From Tenrec ecaudatus (Eukaryota > Chordata > Mammalia > Afrosoricida > Tenrecidae): 64,000 bases of DNA. Positions 61,268 through 64,000 of this stretch are shown here, piece after piece. The position numbers were made by a program, and so were the translations under genes. A model generated the notes under the pieces. The model was not told the DNA's origin. It worked only from the letters and a program-made list of their open reading frames with translations, and made no database searches. Position 1 is the stretch's first letter. The number at the start of each line of letters is the position of its first letter. The stretch is from positions 122,743,525 through 122,807,524 of the forward strand of contig NC_134539.1 of the NCBI RefSeq assembly GCF_050624435.1, written 5' to 3'.

Positions 61268-62057
61268 AAAATATCTCAAATTTCAAAGGTAAAAAGCGGC
61301 CATCTAGTTTAGAAGCAACAAAGCCCACATGGAAGAAGCACACCAGCCTGTGGGATCACGAGATGTCAAAGGGATCAGGTATCAGGCATCATCAGAACAA
61401 AAAAAAAAAATCTTACCATAGTCAATGAGGCGGTGAGTGCGGAGTGGGGCCCAAAACCCATTTGTGGGCTACTGGATATCCCCTTACAGAAGGGTCTCGG
61501 GGAGGAGATAAGCCAGTCAGGTTGCGATGTAACAACGCTGAAACATACAACTTTCCTCTAGTTCCTAAATGCTTCCTCCCCCCTTAGCATGATCCCAATT
61601 CTACCTTACAAATCTGGTTACACCAGAGGATGTATACTGGTACAGATAGGAACTGGAAACACAGGGAAACCAGGGCAGATGAACACCTCAGGACCAATGG
61701 TGAGAGTGGTGATACTAGGAGGGTGGAAGCAGGGTGGGTTGGAAAGGGGAAACCGATTACAAGGATCTACATGTGACCTCCTTCCTGGGGGATGGAGAAA
61801 AGAAAAGTGGGTGAAGGGAGACGTCAGACAGGGCAAGATATGACAAAATAATAATTTTAAATTATCAAGGGCTCATGAGAGATGGGGCAGCGGGGAGAAA
61901 GGAGAAAAAATGCCAGGGGCTTAAGTGGAGAGCAAATGTTTTGAGAATGAGGGCAATGGATGTACAAATGTGCTTTACACAATTGATGTATGTATGGATT
62001 ATGATAAGAGTTGTATGAGCCCATAATAAAATAATTTTTAAAATATCTCAAATTTCA
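61268..62057 (+). repeat. L1-type retroposon tail with perfect 18-bp target duplication
   Basis: AAAATATCTCAAATTTCA is present at 61268-61285 and 62040-62057, enclosing a 754-bp 5'-truncated copy ending CCATAATAAAATAATTTTT. An 18-bp perfect duplication shows a recent L1-type insertion. Antisense to CLTC. Confidence 0.95.
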
Positions 62058-62324
62058 TCCCGATTATGCTGAAATGCTAATACTGGGAGTTTATGAAATT
62101 AGAGTATATTAAAATGATTCACCAACTTAGTTTTAGCATGGCTTATCATTAAATACCATTTTTCTTGGGCAGTTGTGGTCTAAACAACCCCAGATTCTTG
62201 CTCTACCTACTATACCACATCACTCATCACTTTTTGAACAAGTTAAGGGAAGTCTACTCAAGGGGCCAAAGTCAACAGAAAAAGGCACACTCCTCTTAAA
62301 GTCAACTATTCTATTTCCTTGAAA

Positions 62325-62450
62325 TATCTGGGTCAGATGATCCAGGTTCAAATCCCATTCTGACCCGTTGTTCCCTTGGGCACTACTTACTTATTACTGA
62401 GGCTCAATTTCTTCAATTGTTTAAGAAAGTGAGGATTAAGTAAAGATCTG
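62325..62450 (+). repeat. MIR fragment
   Basis: ATCCAGGTTCAAATCCCATT, CCCTTGGGCACTACTTACTT and GAGGCTCAATTTCTTC are MIR head and core. Confidence 0.75.
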
Positions 62451-63312
62451 CAAGCACCCAGCTACATTCATAGCTGAAGAAACCTGTTCCTTCCTTTCTC
62501 TCCACTGACTAGCCATTTGTTTACCATCATGTCTCCTTGACAGAAGCATATTAAACTTAAATTTTTTAATGAGTGCTTTAATTTTAGCTAACAAAATTAC
62601 TAGGTGTACAAATGTGGTCGTCAGATAAACTTTCAATCTTACAAACCACATCACTATGGTCTACAGCTGTGTGGTCCAATGTCCTAGTAGATACCCACAT
62701 ACTGCATTTACATTTAATTTTTAAAACTGAAGACTCAGTCACACAAGTCACATTTCCCATGTTCAATATCATATGCAACTGACAAGTCTATCATTGCAGA
62801 AACTCCTACTGAACAGTGACACAGAGCCAAAGTCACATCAAGAGAACAGATCAAAGTTACGAATTTCACTAGACACTAAAATGAAAATGACTGTGATTCT
62901 ATACAGTTTCATGCCTTAAATTATTTCCTAATCACAGCAAAGCACAATCGTGAGAATTAACCACACCCTTCAAACTAAGTAAACAGACCCATTAGGAAAA
63001 TTCTGAAAAAACATGGCAAAACTTAAGCTTCTACACTATTTTCAGGGTAGGTGGCAGTATACTTCCAAACGGCATGCATCTTCCAGGTAGTACAGCTAAG
63101 CACAGAGCATACACCCGTAATACATAAGCAAAACCATAGCAAGAACCTCTACCATGCAACTCACAGCACATTCAGAGCTTGCATGCATGAACTCAAGAGA
63201 AAGCAGTTTTCTTTGCAGACCCTCTGCAACTCAGGAACACAGTAGAGTATGTCAAATGGCATAAAAATAATGTGCCAAAAATTGATAATTTTATATACTA
63301 CTATATATTTAG
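62451..63312 (-). other. CLTC: Intron 1 stretch, mostly unique
   Basis: A diverged piece at about 62660-62790 (GTGTGGTCCAATGTCCTAGT, CAGTCACACAAGTCACATTT) may be a third copy of the 'GTCCAATA' family. The rest shows nothing recognisable. Confidence 0.5.
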
Positions 63313-63670
63313 CCCTCTGCCATTGAGTCGTTCTGACTCATATGATCCTACAGGTCAGCAGTTCTCAACCTGTGGGCAGCAACCCCTTTGGGGGTTGAAC
63401 CTTTTCACAGGGGTCACTCGATTCATAACAGTAGCAAAATTACAGTTATGAAGTAGCAATGAAAATAATTTCATGGTTGGGGGGATCGTCACCACCACAT
63501 GAGGAACTTATTAAAGAATCAAGGCATTAGGAAGGTTGAGAACCACTGCTATGGGTCATAAACCGTTCCACAGGGTTTCTGAAGCTGTAAATCTTTACCA
63601 AAGTAGCAGCTTCCTCTTTCTCCCTTAAAGCAGATAGAGGTTTGAACTGCCAACCTTGTGGTCAGCATAT
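63313..63670 (-). repeat. AfroSINE, minus orientation, interrupted by SPIN
   Basis: CTGCCATTGAGTCGTTCTGA at 63317 begins the reversed tail. After the SPIN element the SINE resumes with CGTTCCACAGGGTTTCTGAA, TCTTTCTCCCTTAAAGCAGA and AACTGCCAACCTTGTGGTCA. The parts before and after are contiguous in the SINE. Confidence 0.85.
63348..63556. mobile_element. SPIN-type non-autonomous hAT transposon (63356-63548)
   Basis: A 193-bp element starting CAGCAGTTCTCAACCTGTGG and GCAACCCCTTTGGGGGTTG, with AATTACAGTTATGAAGTAGC inside, and ending GGTTGAGAACCACTG, the inverted end. The 8-bp flanks CTACAGGT and CTATGGGT match at 6 of 8, a decayed target duplication. This layout matches the non-autonomous SPIN (Space Invaders) family known from tenrecs, bushbaby, bats, opossum, frogs and lizards through horizontal transfer. 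Family call is from memory. Confidence 0.85.
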
Positions 63671-64000
63671 GCACGCTCCAAGTTTGTATAGCCTAGTATT
63701 TCTTCAGAACCTGCCACTCTGTCAAATGCCTTACTCAAGCACTTAATGTAGGCTCCTTTCAGCCTAAATATCCTTAAAGGCAACAACAAAAATAGTGCAT
63801 CACTTAGAATCTTAACATTCACTTGATGTAGTTCCAAGTCTTGATGACAGACACTTGAGTTAGTCAATGTAGTTAAATGTAGTTAAAGCCTATAAAAATA
63901 ACAGTCCGCCTTTTAAAGTCCCAACAAATGAAAACTTTATACTCAAGTTCCTCATTTCTTATTCCCATAAGCATTTCAGAAAGTTTTCTGCTATGAAGCA
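63671..64000 (-). other. CLTC: Intron 1, window end
   Basis: No gene or repeat recognised. CLTC exon 1 is not reached. Confidence 0.6.

Larger units (their letters stand above)
40750..64000 (-). other. CLTC: CLTC intron 1 (partial, over 23 kb)
   Basis: Begins with the acceptor AG at 40751-40750 and runs past the window end. It contains the repeats and pseudogenes listed separately. Stretches without a recognised element include 40752-41577, 42151-43424, 45061-46504, 47026-47489, 54561-55599, 56166-57699, 58755-58904 and 60441-61267. Confidence 0.85.

Noticed and set aside
63671..64000. Search for CLTC exon 1 and a CpG-island promoter
   Set aside because: Nothing encoding the expected MAQILPIRFQEHLQ and no GC-rich segment up to the end of the window.

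Overview
This is a vertebrate genomic window dominated by one gene on the minus strand: CLTC, clathrin heavy chain 1. Exons 2 to 32 run from 40749 down to the stop codon at 3437. Summing the 31 exon lengths with phase-matched junctions, and adding the 14 residues expected from exon 1, gives exactly 1675 residues, the normal length of the protein. Exon 1 and the promoter lie beyond position 64000. The encoded protein looks intact: every junction is GT-AG and there are no stops or frameshifts.

The repeats point to an afrotherian mammal, most likely a tenrec such as Echinops telfairi. They include many tRNA-derived AfroSINE-type SINEs, an RTE-type LINE fragment with a SINE-like 3' tail, about 19 copies of a young L1-type repeat ending in AATAAAATGATTT plus poly(A), and a SPIN hAT element, a horizontally transferred transposon known from tenrecs. 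The species call is an inference from these repeats.

Layout: 1-1664 is the 3' part of a decayed piggyBac transposon, bounded by TTAA and sitting inside an older TA-flanked MITE. About 1710-3436 is the 3' flank and 3' UTR of CLTC. 3437-27123 holds exons 32 to 9 (C-terminal tail, trimerization domain, proximal and distal leg, ankle). 30497-40749 holds exons 8 to 2 (linker and N-terminal beta-propeller). 40750-64000 is intron 1, filled with retroposons, an RPL24 processed pseudogene, a U6 pseudogene fragment, old MIR and L1 pieces and the SPIN element.

The most interesting functional signal is a 21-nt microexon at 9403-9423, between exons 30 and 31. It encodes VDAIKEK in phase 0, so it would add seven residues at the trimerization domain. 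Its downstream intron carries an RBFOX motif (TGCATG) and a CUG-rich MBNL/CELF-type tract, as expected for a muscle-regulated exon. Other notable points are the strong antisense bias of the L1-type copies relative to CLTC, a SPIN element nested in a SINE, a perfect 116-bp tandem duplication and a 197-bp hAT-like element with a perfect 8-bp target duplication. All comparisons with human CLTC and with repeat families are from memory, not from a search.
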